A DNA stretch of 64,000 nt from Roseitranquillus sp963749675 (GTDB lineage Bacteria; Pseudomonadota; Alphaproteobacteria; Rhodobacterales; Rhodobacteraceae). The translations under genes and the position numbers were made by a program. Location: positions 1 to 64,000 of the forward strand of contig CAVVNT010000001.1 of NCBI GenBank assembly GCA_963749675.1, written 5' to 3'. The notes below the pieces were generated by a model that was not told where the DNA came from, made no database searches, and worked only from the letters and a program-made list of their open reading frames with translations. The first letter of the stretch is position 1, and every line of letters starts with the position of its first letter. Below, piece by piece: positions 35,843 through 44,875 of the stretch.

Positions 35843-36463
35843 TTGGAAGTCTTGCTACTCTTGTTGCTCGTAGGCGCGGGCGTCTCGGCTGTCGTTCTTG
35901 GTAGGAGGCGCCCGCCGAGTACGCCCGCGCAGCCGTACGACGCGTGGCCTCATCGATCGGACAGCGCGAAGGTCGTCACCTTCGACGTCGCGACCGCAAG
36001 GCCCAGGCCCGAACGTCCGGTCCTGGAAGGCTCGGCATATGTGATCGACGGCGACACCATGGTTATCGAGAAGACGCAGATACGTCTCTTCGGTGTTGAT
36101 GCGCCTGAGATGAACCATCCCTACGGCAAGAAGGCAAAATGGGCTCTGGTGTCCCTGTGCAAGGGGGAGACAGTACGGGCCGAGATCACCGATCAAGATG
36201 CCCATGGCCGCAACGTGGCTCGGTGTTTCCTGCGCGATGGCCGCGACCTCTCGGCTGAGATGGTGAAGCTCGGTCTGGCCATTGATTGGCCCAAGTTTTC
36301 CGGCGGAACCTATCGGTCACTGGAAGTGCACAATGCGCGCAAGAAGCTTTGGCTGGCGGATGCCCGTCAGAAGGGCCGCATGCATGTGTGGGAACAGTTC
36401 GAGGCTCGCGAGCGGACCCGGACAGCCAAGATAGAAGTCGCTCGGTTTTCCTGGACGCTCAAG
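35843..36463 (+). pseudogene. Membrane-anchored thermonuclease (SNase-like), 3' end replaced by IS30
   Basis: The TTG start gives a hydrophobic anchor (EVLLLLLLVGAGVSAVVLG), a linker, then an SNase fold: LEGSAYVIDGDTMVIEKTQI, RLFGVDAPEMNHP and EITDQDAHGRNVARCFLRDG. The usual Arg, Asp and Glu active-site positions are visible. The frame continues into IS30 terminal sequence at about 36464, adding about 45 foreign codons. The nuclease domain may be complete, so the product could still work. Similar anchored SNases are common in alphaproteobacteria. Confidence 0.7.
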
Positions 36464-37430
36464 GTGAGTTGCGACATCTGTCGATCATGTGATTTGTCTC
36501 AGCTCATCCCGGAATGCCTCCGCCGGCGTCTGGTAGCCGAGGCACTTTCGGGGCGTTGCGTTGAGGCGGTCGCAAATCGACCTCATGGATCGATTTGAGA
36601 TCGCCGCCATCGCGGTGTCGGTCGGCAGATACCGTCGAACACGCCGGTTGAGGTTCTCGACGGCACCCTTCTGCCAGGGCGCCTGTGGATCACAGAACCA
36701 AGCATCCGTGCCCATGCCCGACCCGAGCTCGCGCCAGGAGGTGAACTCGAAACCGCGGTCGAATGTCATGGATTGGCGCTCCGGTGCGGGCAGGGGAGAG
36801 AACAGGTCGATCAGCTGGTCCATCAGCGGCTTCGAGCGGCGATCGTTGTTCCTGAACAGGACCGCGTAGCGTGTCCGCCGTTCGATCAGCGAGGTAACGT
36901 TCGCCGGTCCATGTTCGCGGCGGAAGATCATCAGATCGCACTCCCAGTGGCCGAAGGTGCCGCGCGTGCCGATCTCCTGCGGCCGGTTGTGAATCGTACG
37001 TTCGGGCGGGAACACAAGGCTCCGTGGTCGACGGGCGTGCCGCGGCTTGCGCCGGCGCCGGCGCTCCGGGAGCCAGCGCGCGAGGTCTTCGCTCTGGCCT
37101 TCCTTCGAATAGTTGTGGCCGTAGATTGTCTCGTGGCAGACGTATGCCAGGCTGCCCTCAATCCGGAGCCGGCCGGCGATCTGCCGGCTTGGAGCCGATC
37201 CACAACCGCGGCGAGGAGCTCGGGCATCCGAAAGAGCTTGCGCTGCCTGCGGCGACGCTCGGCTGCCTTCCTCTGCGCAAGAACAGCATAGTAGCCGTTG
37301 AGCTCCGGCAGCTCGTCATCGCCGAAGCGGTTGCGACCGATCTCCCGGTAGACCGTGGACCGATGTCGTGAGAGCCGCTTGGCGATCCGAGCGATCGGCA
37401 CCTTCGCCAAGAGCAGGTCCAGAACGTGCC
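36464..37430 (-). mobile_element. IS30-family element, truncated and frameshifted
   Basis: The end at about 36464 carries GAGTTGCGACATC, matching GGGTTGCGACATC at the outer end of the copy near 52055. The transposase reads RLSRHRSTVYREIGRNRFGD near the N-terminus, shifts frame near 37190, and then shows the DDE set: TFGHWECDLMIF, MTFDRGFEFTSW, WQKGAVENLNRRVRRYLP. The N-terminal 20 or so codons and the other inverted repeat are missing, so it cannot move alone. Confidence 0.8.
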
Positions 37431-37529
37431 TTCTTACGCCCGTGTGTTGTCACCAAGTTAGAATGTCGCCTGGTGCGCAAAGTAGAAGTGTCGCCGGACG
37501 GTGGTTTGGAAGCGGGGCCGGGCAGGGCG

Positions 37530-38361
37530 GAGACGTCATGGATCGGAGGCCTGCCAGTCCTCCGAGGTGTCGGCTGCGTCGCTGAGCTCGATTTTGGCGC
37601 CACGTACCACTGTGCCAACCAGAACCGCTAGATCCCGGAGGTCGCCACACCACCCGCCGGTCACGTTGTAGACGGTGCGCGGAACTTGTGGTCTTGTGCT
37701 CTGTCCAGCGCGGCGATCACCGCATCTGCGGCGTCGTCCACATGTAGGTACTGCCGCGGCAGACCCGCGCCCAGTGCAAAGCGCGTCGTTCGCTCGACTA
37801 GAGCGTCCGTCAATATCTGCCGGATCGCGCAGCTCGTACTCCGGCGCGGTCTGTAGACCCAGGAGAGCCTGAGGCTCACCCCGTCCACATGGAATGGCCG
37901 GCGGTACCCGGTGACAAGCGCCTCGCTCGCCGCCTTGCTGGCCGCGTACACGGTGGATGGTTTCAGCGGGACGTCTTCGGGCACCGGTTCAAGGCCGCGC
38001 GGCGTCGGCCCGACGGCGCTGGTCGACGAACAGAAGACCAGGCGAGCGCCGATCTGCCGCGCCAGCTCGAGGATGTTCGCCGTACCGAAACGTTAACGTC
38101 GACCATCGCGACCGGTCGATCGGCCGCCACCATCGGACCCGACAGGGCGCCGCAATGGGCGATGCCGGAGATCCGGCGTGCCCGCGCGACCGCATAGAGA
38201 CCGTGGACATCCGTGACGTCGCAGCCCAGCACCGGGCGCGCTTCGACGTCCGCCGCATTGTGATCGATCGCAAGGACGATCCGTCCCGCGTCTTCGAGCC
38301 GAACGCGAACGACGTGCCCAACCAAACCCGCAGCGCCCGTTACAAGGATCGAGCCAGTCAT
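37530..38361 (-). pseudogene. NAD-dependent epimerase/dehydratase, frameshifted
   Basis: Begins MTGSILVTGAAGLVGHVVRV, a Rossmann GxxGxxG-type dinucleotide site. At about 38092 (one T short in a T run) the frame moves to FGTANILELARQIGARLVFC, then VYAASKAASEALVTGYRRP with the extended-SDR YxxxK motif. Near 37680 another shift gives TVYNVTGGWCGDLRDLAVLV. The C-terminus is lost toward 37530. It lies 6 bases after the cysteine hydrolase gene and was probably in the same operon. It would oxidise or epimerise a sugar-like substrate. Confidence 0.65.
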
Positions 38362-38367
38362 CCCGCG

Positions 38368-39051
38368 TCAGGCGGCGGTCACCGCTTCGATCTCGGCAAT
38401 CATCGCGTCGGTCGAGCGCATGCGGCAGTAATGACCATCCATCGCGACAATCGAGCGGCGATGCCCTTCTTCATTCTCGGCTGCGCAGGCATCCTCGATC
38501 TGCGTGACGAGAAATCCGCGGTCTGCGGCATCTCGGATGGCAGTCTCGACGCACTGGTCCGTGACCACGCCGTAAACCACCAGAAACTCCACCCCGAGGT
38601 TGCGCAGCACGTATTCGACATTGGTCGCGTTGAAGATGCCCGACGCCGTCTTGCTAATGATGATTTCATCGCCTTGCGGCGCGACGTCGGGGATCACCTG
38701 CGCTTCCCACGAGCCCTTGGGAAAGTTGAGCCGCGAGATCTTATGGTCGAGGCTGCGGTCGCGGCCGTCCTGCGTGAGGCTTTCGATGACGGTGTAGATC
38801 ACCTCGATCCCCGCTGCACGCGCCGCAGCCTGCAGGCGCTGCTGGTTCGGGATCGCGACAGTCGCCATGCGTTCGAGGAAGTGCGCGTGCCGCGCCTCGC
38901 TTGGGTCCCCTGACCGTGCCCGTTCCAGGCGCTCGGGGCTCCACTCGGCGTTCTGCATGTCAATGGAGAGCAGGGCCGTACGGACAGGGTCGACGGCGCG
39001 CTCGCGATAGGCGCCGTCGGGAGCGTCGATGGCGGGCAGGGTTTCAAACAT
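38368..39051 (-). CDS. Isochorismatase-fold cysteine hydrolase (copy 1)
   Basis: A 227-residue amidase-like hydrolase. Catalytic triad residues are visible: Asp in ALLSIDMQNAEW, Lys in IIISKTASGIFN and Cys in GVVTDQCVETAIRDAADRGF. The ATG at 39051 follows the family's usual opening. Relatives cleave carbamoyl or amide bonds, for example N-carbamoylsarcosine or ureidoacrylate. A second, similar enzyme (46999-47685) ends the cluster on the other side. It is divergent from the RpiR gene. Confidence 0.85.
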   Translation of the reverse strand: MFETLPAIDAPDGAYRERAVDPVRTALLSIDMQNAEWSPERLERARSGDPSEARHAHFLERMATVAIPNQQRLQAAARAAGIEVIYTVIESLTQDGRDRSLDHKISRLNFPKGSWEAQVIPDVAPQGDEIIISKTASGIFNATNVEYVLRNLGVEFLVVYGVVTDQCVETAIRDAADRGFLVTQIEDACAAENEEGHRRSIVAMDGHYCRMRSTDAMIAEIEAVTAA

Positions 39052-39149
39052 TCGGCTGGTTCCGGGACTCTGCGGGCTGATATGTGTAACGAGAGTTACA
39101 GAATGCGCCGCAAGCGACAAGCTGTCGCTTCAAGCTGCAGGAGGGCAGG

Positions 39150-40010
39150 GTGCGGGAACGCGCGACGGAACGGACTCCGACCCTCATGGACCGGATCGCC
39201 GCGCAACTGCCGTCGCTGACGGAGTCCGAGCGACGCGCGGCCCGTGCGCTGCTAGCGCGTTATCCGACAACCGGGCTCGATACCGTCGGCCTTTTCGCCA
39301 AGCGGGCGGGGGTGAGCGCCCCCACGATACTGCGCTTCATCGGCAAGCTCGGCTTTTCAGGCTATTCCGAATTTCGCCGCAGCTTGTGGGAGGAGCTGGA
39401 AGCGGCGCAGGCCTATCCGCTGACGCGCCCGTCGCAGTGGGACAGCGCCACGGACGGCTTCTCGGCACTAGGGGCGCAGCTGGCCGAGGTCGCCACCGAC
39501 AGCGCCACCATGATGCAGCGGACCGAGGTTGACCGTCTGGTGGACCTGCTGCGCGACGAGAGGCGAACGATCTACGTCTTGGGCGGCGATTTCACCGATG
39601 CCGTGGCACGCCACCTAGAATTCCACCTCCGCAAGTTGCGACCGCGCGTCAGGCTCCTCGACCGGGATCTGCCCCGACGTGCCGACATCCTGATCGATCT
39701 GGGTCGACGGGATGTCCTCGTCGCCTTCGACATCCGACGCTATCAGTCGGACACGGTGGCGGCAGTGGAATTCGCCAAGGGCCGCGGCGCGAAAACCGTT
39801 CTCTTTACCGACCAGTGGATGTCCGACGCGGCAAAGGCGGCCGACATCGCTTTTCGCGCGCGCGTCGATGGGCCGTCCCGGTGGGACAGCTTGATCGGGT
39901 TAATCGGCCAGGTCGAGATCGTCGCCCAGGCGTTCGATGAGCGGGTATGGGCGAACGCCCGCTCGCGCGTGGAAGCGATCGAGCGGGCACGCGACGCGCT
40001 TATGAAGTGA
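39150..40010 (+). CDS. RpiR/MurR-family transcriptional regulator
   Basis: A 286-residue regulator. GTG start with AGGAGG upstream. The N-terminal HTH (RAALLARYPTTGLDTVGLFA-type region, then AGVSAPTILRFIGKLGFSGY) is followed by a SIS sugar-phosphate-binding-like domain (IYVLGGDFTDAVARHLEFHL, VLVAFDIRRYQSDTVAAVEF). It sits between the divergent cysteine hydrolase/epimerase genes and the ABC operon and likely controls both. Confidence 0.85.
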   Translation: MRERATERTPTLMDRIAAQLPSLTESERRAARALLARYPTTGLDTVGLFAKRAGVSAPTILRFIGKLGFSGYSEFRRSLWEELEAAQAYPLTRPSQWDSATDGFSALGAQLAEVATDSATMMQRTEVDRLVDLLRDERRTIYVLGGDFTDAVARHLEFHLRKLRPRVRLLDRDLPRRADILIDLGRRDVLVAFDIRRYQSDTVAAVEFAKGRGAKTVLFTDQWMSDAAKAADIAFRARVDGPSRWDSLIGLIGQVEIVAQAFDERVWANARSRVEAIERARDALMK

Positions 40011-40143
40011 GCGCGGGGAGAGCAGCGCGGCTCGAGATCCATGCAGCGCAGGTGCAGAATCGGTGTCTCCTGCGTTCCGGATTGACCCATGGCTGGCCGG
40101 TTCGTAACGTGAATTTCGGCCGGCGCATCTGGCGGCGTGCCGA

Positions 40144-40962
40144 GTGGGGAGACGCGGAGTGGGGCCGCAAGGACCGGCAATCCTGGAGGCGAAAGCGCTC
40201 TCCAAGCGCTTCGGAGGTCTCGCTGCACTTACGGATTACGACCTCGAGCTCAAGGACGGGGATGTGCTCGGTCTCATCGGCCCGAACGGCGCAGGCAAGA
40301 CCACCGCCTTCAACCTCCTGACGGGCGTGCTCCGCCCGACAAGCGGTCGCGTCGCGCTTGGTGGCGCGGAGCTTGCGGGCACGAGTCCCGAGCATTTCGC
40401 ACGGACTGGGATCGCGCGCACCTTCCAGAACATCCGCCTGTTTCGTGATCTCACGGCATGGGAGAATGTCGCCGTCGGCTTCTTCATGCGCGAGGGGCCG
40501 AGCTGGCTCGCCACCATGCTGGCGCTGCCGTCCGCGCGTCGCGCCGAACGGGCGATGCGCGGCAGAGCCGCAGAGCTTCTCGATCGGCTCGGCGTGGGTT
40601 CCGCGGTCGATCACCGGGCTGGCGATTTGCCGTACGGGCTGCAGCGCAAGGTCGAGATCGCCCGCGCGCTCGCCACACGCCCCAGGGTTCTGCTCCTCGA
40701 CGAGCCGGCGGCAGGGATGAACACGTCGGAGACTGCGCGATTGACCGAAACGCTGGGCACCCTCGGACATCGCGAGGGACTGAGCATGGTCGTGGTCGAG
40801 CACGACATGCGCCTCGTCATGGCGCTCTGCTCCCGCATCCAGGTGCTGAACCGCGGAACGCTGCTGGCCGAGGGCAGTCCCGCCGAGATCCAGCGCCACG
40901 ACGGTGTGATCGAGGCATATCTTGGAACCGGCCGAAAGCGGGGGGCGCATGCTCTCGCTTGA
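40144..40962 (+). CDS. Branched-chain-type ABC transporter ATPase (LivG-like)
   Basis: A 272-residue ABC ATPase. Walker A GPNGAGKTT follows LSKRFGGLAALTDYDLELKD; the signature region is DLPYGLQRKVEIARALATRP and Walker B VLLLDEPAAGMN. The motif FARTGIARTFQNIRLFRDLT is typical of LivG. GTG codons at 40144 and 40159 are both possible starts. First gene of a five-gene operon for uptake of an amino-acid-like or amide compound. Confidence 0.9.
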   Translation: MGRRGVGPQGPAILEAKALSKRFGGLAALTDYDLELKDGDVLGLIGPNGAGKTTAFNLLTGVLRPTSGRVALGGAELAGTSPEHFARTGIARTFQNIRLFRDLTAWENVAVGFFMREGPSWLATMLALPSARRAERAMRGRAAELLDRLGVGSAVDHRAGDLPYGLQRKVEIARALATRPRVLLLDEPAAGMNTSETARLTETLGTLGHREGLSMVVVEHDMRLVMALCSRIQVLNRGTLLAEGSPAEIQRHDGVIEAYLGTGRKRGAHALA

Positions 40963-41671
40963 AAGTATCGATGTCTGGCGCGGACCCTCGCAGGTGCTGC
41001 GGCGCTTCAGCCTTGAGGTCGACCAGGGCGAGATCGTTGCTCTCCTGGGGGCGAACGGCGCGGGCAAGACCTCGACACTTCTCGCCGTCTCGGGCCACCT
41101 GCGACCGCGCGCGGGAAGCATCCGCCTGGACCTCGAAGGGAAGGAGCACGACCTCGGCGCGCTCGCGCCGGAGCGGATCGTGGCCCTGGGCGTCGCGCAC
41201 TGTCCGGAGGGGCGCCAGATCTTCGGCAGCATGACGGTCGAGGAGAACCTGCGCCTCGGCGGATACCTTCGCCGCGACGCGCTCTGGTCGGACATGGATC
41301 GTCTCTACAACCTCTTCCCCGTCTTGGGTGAACGGCGCCATGGCCTCGCGGGGCGCCTGTCAGGCGGCGAGCAGATGATGCTCGCTATCGCCCGCGCGCT
41401 GATGTCCCGGCCGCGGCTCATGCTGCTCGACGAACCATCGCTCGGTCTGGCGCCGCGGATGGTCGAGCGCATCTTCGACACCATCGCCGAAATCCGCGCC
41501 CGGGGGACGACGATCCTGCTCGTCGAGCAGAACGCGGCGATGGCGCTCGACGTCGCCGACCGCGCCTACGTGATCGAGACGGGAGAGGTCGTGATCGAAG
41601 GCGAGGCCGCGGCACTCGTCGACGATCCGCGCATCCGCGAGGCTTATCTCGGGCTCGGGGTGACGGCGTGA
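40949..41671 (+). CDS. Branched-chain-type ABC transporter ATPase (LivF-like)
   Basis: A 240-residue ABC ATPase. Walker A GANGAGKTS, signature LSGGEQMMLAIARALM, Walker B LMLLDEPSLGLAP. CPEGRQIFGSMTVEENL is the LivF hallmark. The ATG at 40949 overlaps the livG-like gene by 14 bases, so the two are translated together and likely form the ATPase heterodimer. Confidence 0.9.
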   Translation: MLSLESIDVWRGPSQVLRRFSLEVDQGEIVALLGANGAGKTSTLLAVSGHLRPRAGSIRLDLEGKEHDLGALAPERIVALGVAHCPEGRQIFGSMTVEENLRLGGYLRRDALWSDMDRLYNLFPVLGERRHGLAGRLSGGEQMMLAIARALMSRPRLMLLDEPSLGLAPRMVERIFDTIAEIRARGTTILLVEQNAAMALDVADRAYVIETGEVVIEGEAAALVDDPRIREAYLGLGVTA

Positions 41672-42561
41672 GCGGCTATCTGGTCCAGCAACTCGTGAAT
41701 GGCCTGGTCCTCGGCTCGCTCTACGCGCTTATCGCGGTCGGGTTCTCGATGATCTACGGCGTCGTCCGGCTGATCAACTTTGCCCACGGCGACATCTTGA
41801 TGGTGGGCGCCTTCGCGGCGTTCGCTATCCTGACGCACCTTCAGTTGCCACTCGTCGCCGCACTCGTGTCGGTGATTGCCCTATGCGCGGTGCTCGCCAT
41901 GGCGATCGACCTTGTCGCGTTCCGGCCGCAGCGTGCCGCGCCGCAGGTCAACGGCTTCATCACTTCGCTCGGTGTGGCCATCCTGATCCAGAACGTCGCC
42001 ATCCTGACCCTGTCCGGCCAGCCCCGACCGTTCAATCTGCCAAGCTGGCTGCGCGGAACCCTCGGCGTGCCGGGACTGCGCGTCACCGTCCTCGACGCCA
42101 CGATCGTCGTCACAACATTGGTGATCCTTCTCGCGGTGACTCTCTTCGTGCGACGCTCGCGCCTCGGGATGGCGATGCGCGCCACCGCGGAGAATCCGCT
42201 CGCTGCGTCGCTGATGGGCATTCGCATCAACCGGGCAATCGGGACCGCCTTCGCTCTCGGCGGCGCGCTCGCCGGGATCGCCGGCGTCTTCTGGGCCGGA
42301 CGCGCCGGCCAGATCGACCCGCTGATGGGCTTTCTGCCCGGCCTGAAGGCGTTCGTGGCCGCGGTAATCGGTGGGGTCGGCAGCCTGCCCGGCGCGGTCC
42401 TCGGAGGGTTCGTCCTCGGTTGTGCCGAGGTACTCTTCGTCGGACTGCTTCCGCCGGTCTACGGCGCCTATCGCGACGCCTTCGTCTTCGGATTGCTCAT
42501 CCTGATCCTGCTGGCGCTCCCGAACGGCCTCCTCGGCCGCGCACAGGAGGAGCGGGCTTGA
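41668..42561 (+). CDS. Branched-chain-type ABC permease (LivH-like)
   Basis: A 297-residue inner-membrane permease with about eight hydrophobic segments. It starts with LVQQLVNGLVLGSLYALIAV and GFSMIYGVVRLINFAHGDIL, the classic LivH N-terminus, and holds MRATAENPLAASLMGIRINR, the cytoplasmic EAA-like coupling loop. Its start overlaps the LivF-like stop by 4 bases. Confidence 0.9.
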   Translation: MSGYLVQQLVNGLVLGSLYALIAVGFSMIYGVVRLINFAHGDILMVGAFAAFAILTHLQLPLVAALVSVIALCAVLAMAIDLVAFRPQRAAPQVNGFITSLGVAILIQNVAILTLSGQPRPFNLPSWLRGTLGVPGLRVTVLDATIVVTTLVILLAVTLFVRRSRLGMAMRATAENPLAASLMGIRINRAIGTAFALGGALAGIAGVFWAGRAGQIDPLMGFLPGLKAFVAAVIGGVGSLPGAVLGGFVLGCAEVLFVGLLPPVYGAYRDAFVFGLLILILLALPNGLLGRAQEERA

Positions 42562-43610
42562 GCCGCCAGCACATGGCCTGGGGCGGTCTCGCCCTCGCCG
42601 CCCTAGCGTTCGTCGCATACGGGGAACTGGCCCTCAGCGGCTACGAGCGGACGGTGATCGGCTTCGCCGGCATCTACGCCATCCTCGCCGTGAGCCTCTC
42701 GTTCTCCAATGGACTGACGGGGCTCTTCTCCCTCGGACATCCGGCGTTCATGATGGTTGGCGGCTACGTCGCCGCGATCTTGACTTTTCCGGTGAACCGT
42801 AAGGCGTTCATGCTGCCGGCGCTTCCCGACTGGCTGGCCGCCGTCGAGCTGCCACTCTTGCCGGCCACCCTCGCTGGCGCGATCGCTGCCGCCCTAGTCG
42901 CGGTGGTGGTCGGGTTCCCGGTCCTGCGCTTGCGGGGTCACTACCTCGCCGTCGCCACGCTGGGGCTCATCATCATCATGCGGACCGTGGTGAACAATTC
43001 CGATGGCGTCACCCGAGGTGCGCTGGGGCTCAACGGCATCCCCCGTCTGTCGTCGCTCTGGATGATCCTCGCCTGGCTGGCCGCGACGCTCTGGGTCACA
43101 TGGTCCCTCAAGCATTCCTCGGTCGGAAGGGCACTGATGGCGCTGCGCGAGAACGAGATGGCTGCCGCCTGCATGGGCGTGAACCGCGCCCGCGCACGGC
43201 TTGCGGCCTTCGCCCTCGGCGCCTTCTTCGCCGGGGTGGGTGGAGCGCTCTGGGCGCATTTGCTGACCAACCTGACGCCGGCGTCATTCGACCTGATCCT
43301 TGCCTTCATGCTCGTGGTGATGGTCGTTATCGGCGGTGGCGGCAGCCTGATCGGCGCCGTTGCCGCCGCGATCGCGATCACCTTTCTGCGCGAGGCGCTG
43401 CGCCCGCTGGAGCAGGCCGCTGGCGCATACGGCCTCGTCCAAGTCATCATTTCCCTCGTCCTGATCGTCACCCTGATCCTGCGTCCCGAAGGGCTTTTCG
43501 GCAGCGGCGAGCCGCGAATTCTGCGGCCCCCGCACACGGAAGGCAAGGACGAGGGGGATCAACGGCAAGGCCGGGCCGTCACGCCGGCCAATGAAAGAAC
43601 AGGAGGTTGA
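42558..43610 (+). CDS. Branched-chain-type ABC permease (LivM-like)
   Basis: A 350-residue permease. I chose TTG at 42558, which overlaps the LivH stop (TTGA) and has AGGAGG 7 bases upstream; the ATG at 42573 is 22 bases from that site. It shows IYAILAVSLSFSNGLTGLFS and LGHPAFMMVGGYVAAILTFP, and the coupling loop ALMALRENEMAAACMGVNRA. The hydrophilic C-terminal tail (about 30 residues) is longer than usual. Confidence 0.9.
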   Translation: MSRQHMAWGGLALAALAFVAYGELALSGYERTVIGFAGIYAILAVSLSFSNGLTGLFSLGHPAFMMVGGYVAAILTFPVNRKAFMLPALPDWLAAVELPLLPATLAGAIAAALVAVVVGFPVLRLRGHYLAVATLGLIIIMRTVVNNSDGVTRGALGLNGIPRLSSLWMILAWLAATLWVTWSLKHSSVGRALMALRENEMAAACMGVNRARARLAAFALGAFFAGVGGALWAHLLTNLTPASFDLILAFMLVVMVVIGGGGSLIGAVAAAIAITFLREALRPLEQAAGAYGLVQVIISLVLIVTLILRPEGLFGSGEPRILRPPHTEGKDEGDQRQGRAVTPANERTGG

Positions 43611-43612
43611 CC

Positions 43613-44764
43613 ATGAAGAGACGCCATTTGCTTGTCACCAGCGCGCTTGCGCTGGCCGTCACCGGCACACCGCTCACGGCTCAGGAGGGTGAGCCGATCC
43701 GCGTCGCCGCGCTCTATGCACTGACCGGCGGACTGTCCTCGCTCGACGGGCCCTCGCTCAAGGGCGCCGAGTTGCACGTCCAGCAGATCAACGAGGCGGG
43801 CGGGGTCCTCGGCCGGCCGCTGGAGCTGCTGACCTACGACACCCGCACCGACCAGCAGGCGACCGCGACCGCAGCGCAGGAGGCGGTGTCGGAAGATGTC
43901 GTCGCAGGCTTCGGCCAGTCAGACACGACCTTCGTCATGGCCGCGGCACCGACCTTCCAAGAGGCGGGCATCCCGTTCGTTACGTCCGGCGCGACCCATC
44001 CCATGCTGCCGACCTGGGTCGGAGAGAACATGTTCATGGCCGCGTTCGGCGACGACGACCAGTCCTACGCAATTGCCGACTACGCCTACGACGAGCTCGG
44101 CATGAGGCGGGTCTACGTCTGGACCGACAACTCGATGGACTTCACCCGGGCCCTCACGCAGTTCTTCACGGAACGCTTCCGGGAGCGCGGCGGCGAGATC
44201 GTCGAGGAAGACTTCTTCATGATGGGTGATACCGACTTCTCGGCGCAGATCGCCCGGCTCGAGTCGGTCGATCCGGTGCCCGACGGCGTCTTCATCTCGG
44301 CGATTCCGAGCGAGGCGGGCCTCACCGTCCGCCAGGTCCGCGAGGCCGGGATCGAGATGCCGATCGTATCGGGCGACGGCTTCGACACGCCTCTCGTGGC
44401 CGAAGTTCCAGGGCCCGAGCTTGCCGACGACGTCTGGTTCTCGACCCACACCTATCTTGCCGACGACCGGCCCGAGGTGCAGGAGTTCATCGACGCCTAT
44501 ACCGAACTTCACGGCAACCCGCCTGAGAACTCCTTCGCACCGCTTGGCTACGACGCGATAGGGCTGATCGCGAACGCCATCGAGGCGGCGGGCTCCGACG
44601 ATCCTGCCGCGATCCGGCAGGCGCTCGCTCAGACGCGCGACTATCCGGCCGTCACCGGCACGATCTCCTACACGCGCGAGAACATGGTGCCGCCGAAGCC
44701 GGTGTCGATCATCAAGGTCGATGGCGGCGAGTTCAGCGTCGAGGAGATCTGGCGCCCCGAATGA
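43613..44764 (+). CDS. Periplasmic substrate-binding protein (LivK-like)
   Basis: A 383-residue binding protein. AGGAGG lies 7 bases before the ATG at 43613; a signal peptide (KRRHLLVTSALALAVTGTPL) ends near TAQ. The mature part opens PIRVAALYALTGGLSSLDGP and contains LKGAELHVQQINEAGGVLGR, typical of the branched-chain/amide-binding group. Ligand class cannot be read from sequence, but similarity to amide- and urea-type receptors (AmiC/UrtA style) fits the neighbouring amidohydrolases. Confidence 0.9.
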   Translation: MKRRHLLVTSALALAVTGTPLTAQEGEPIRVAALYALTGGLSSLDGPSLKGAELHVQQINEAGGVLGRPLELLTYDTRTDQQATATAAQEAVSEDVVAGFGQSDTTFVMAAAPTFQEAGIPFVTSGATHPMLPTWVGENMFMAAFGDDDQSYAIADYAYDELGMRRVYVWTDNSMDFTRALTQFFTERFRERGGEIVEEDFFMMGDTDFSAQIARLESVDPVPDGVFISAIPSEAGLTVRQVREAGIEMPIVSGDGFDTPLVAEVPGPELADDVWFSTHTYLADDRPEVQEFIDAYTELHGNPPENSFAPLGYDAIGLIANAIEAAGSDDPAAIRQALAQTRDYPAVTGTISYTRENMVPPKPVSIIKVDGGEFSVEEIWRPE

Positions 44765-44770
44765 GCGGTC

Positions 44771-44794
44771 GGCGGGCGACAGGTGTCGCCCGCC
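44771..44794 (+). terminator. Perfect hairpin after the binding-protein gene
   Basis: A 10-bp perfect stem GGCGGGCGAC / GTCGCCCGCC with a 4-base loop, 7 bases after the stop. No T-run follows, so it may stabilise the 3' end of the abundant binding-protein mRNA or attenuate read-through rather than terminate fully. Confidence 0.5.
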
Positions 44795-44875
44795 AGAATC
44801 TTCTTGCGATAGTGCAGCAAGCGGCTCTCCCGACGTGCGGCTTGTCGCACCGCGACAGGGCCGAAGGGGGACGTT

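Noticed and set aside
37450..37500. IS21-like terminal repeats (TAGAATGTCGCC and TAGAAGTGTCGCC)
   Set aside because: Two similar 12-13-base elements are present, but no IS21 gene lies beside them, so they are not enough to call an element.
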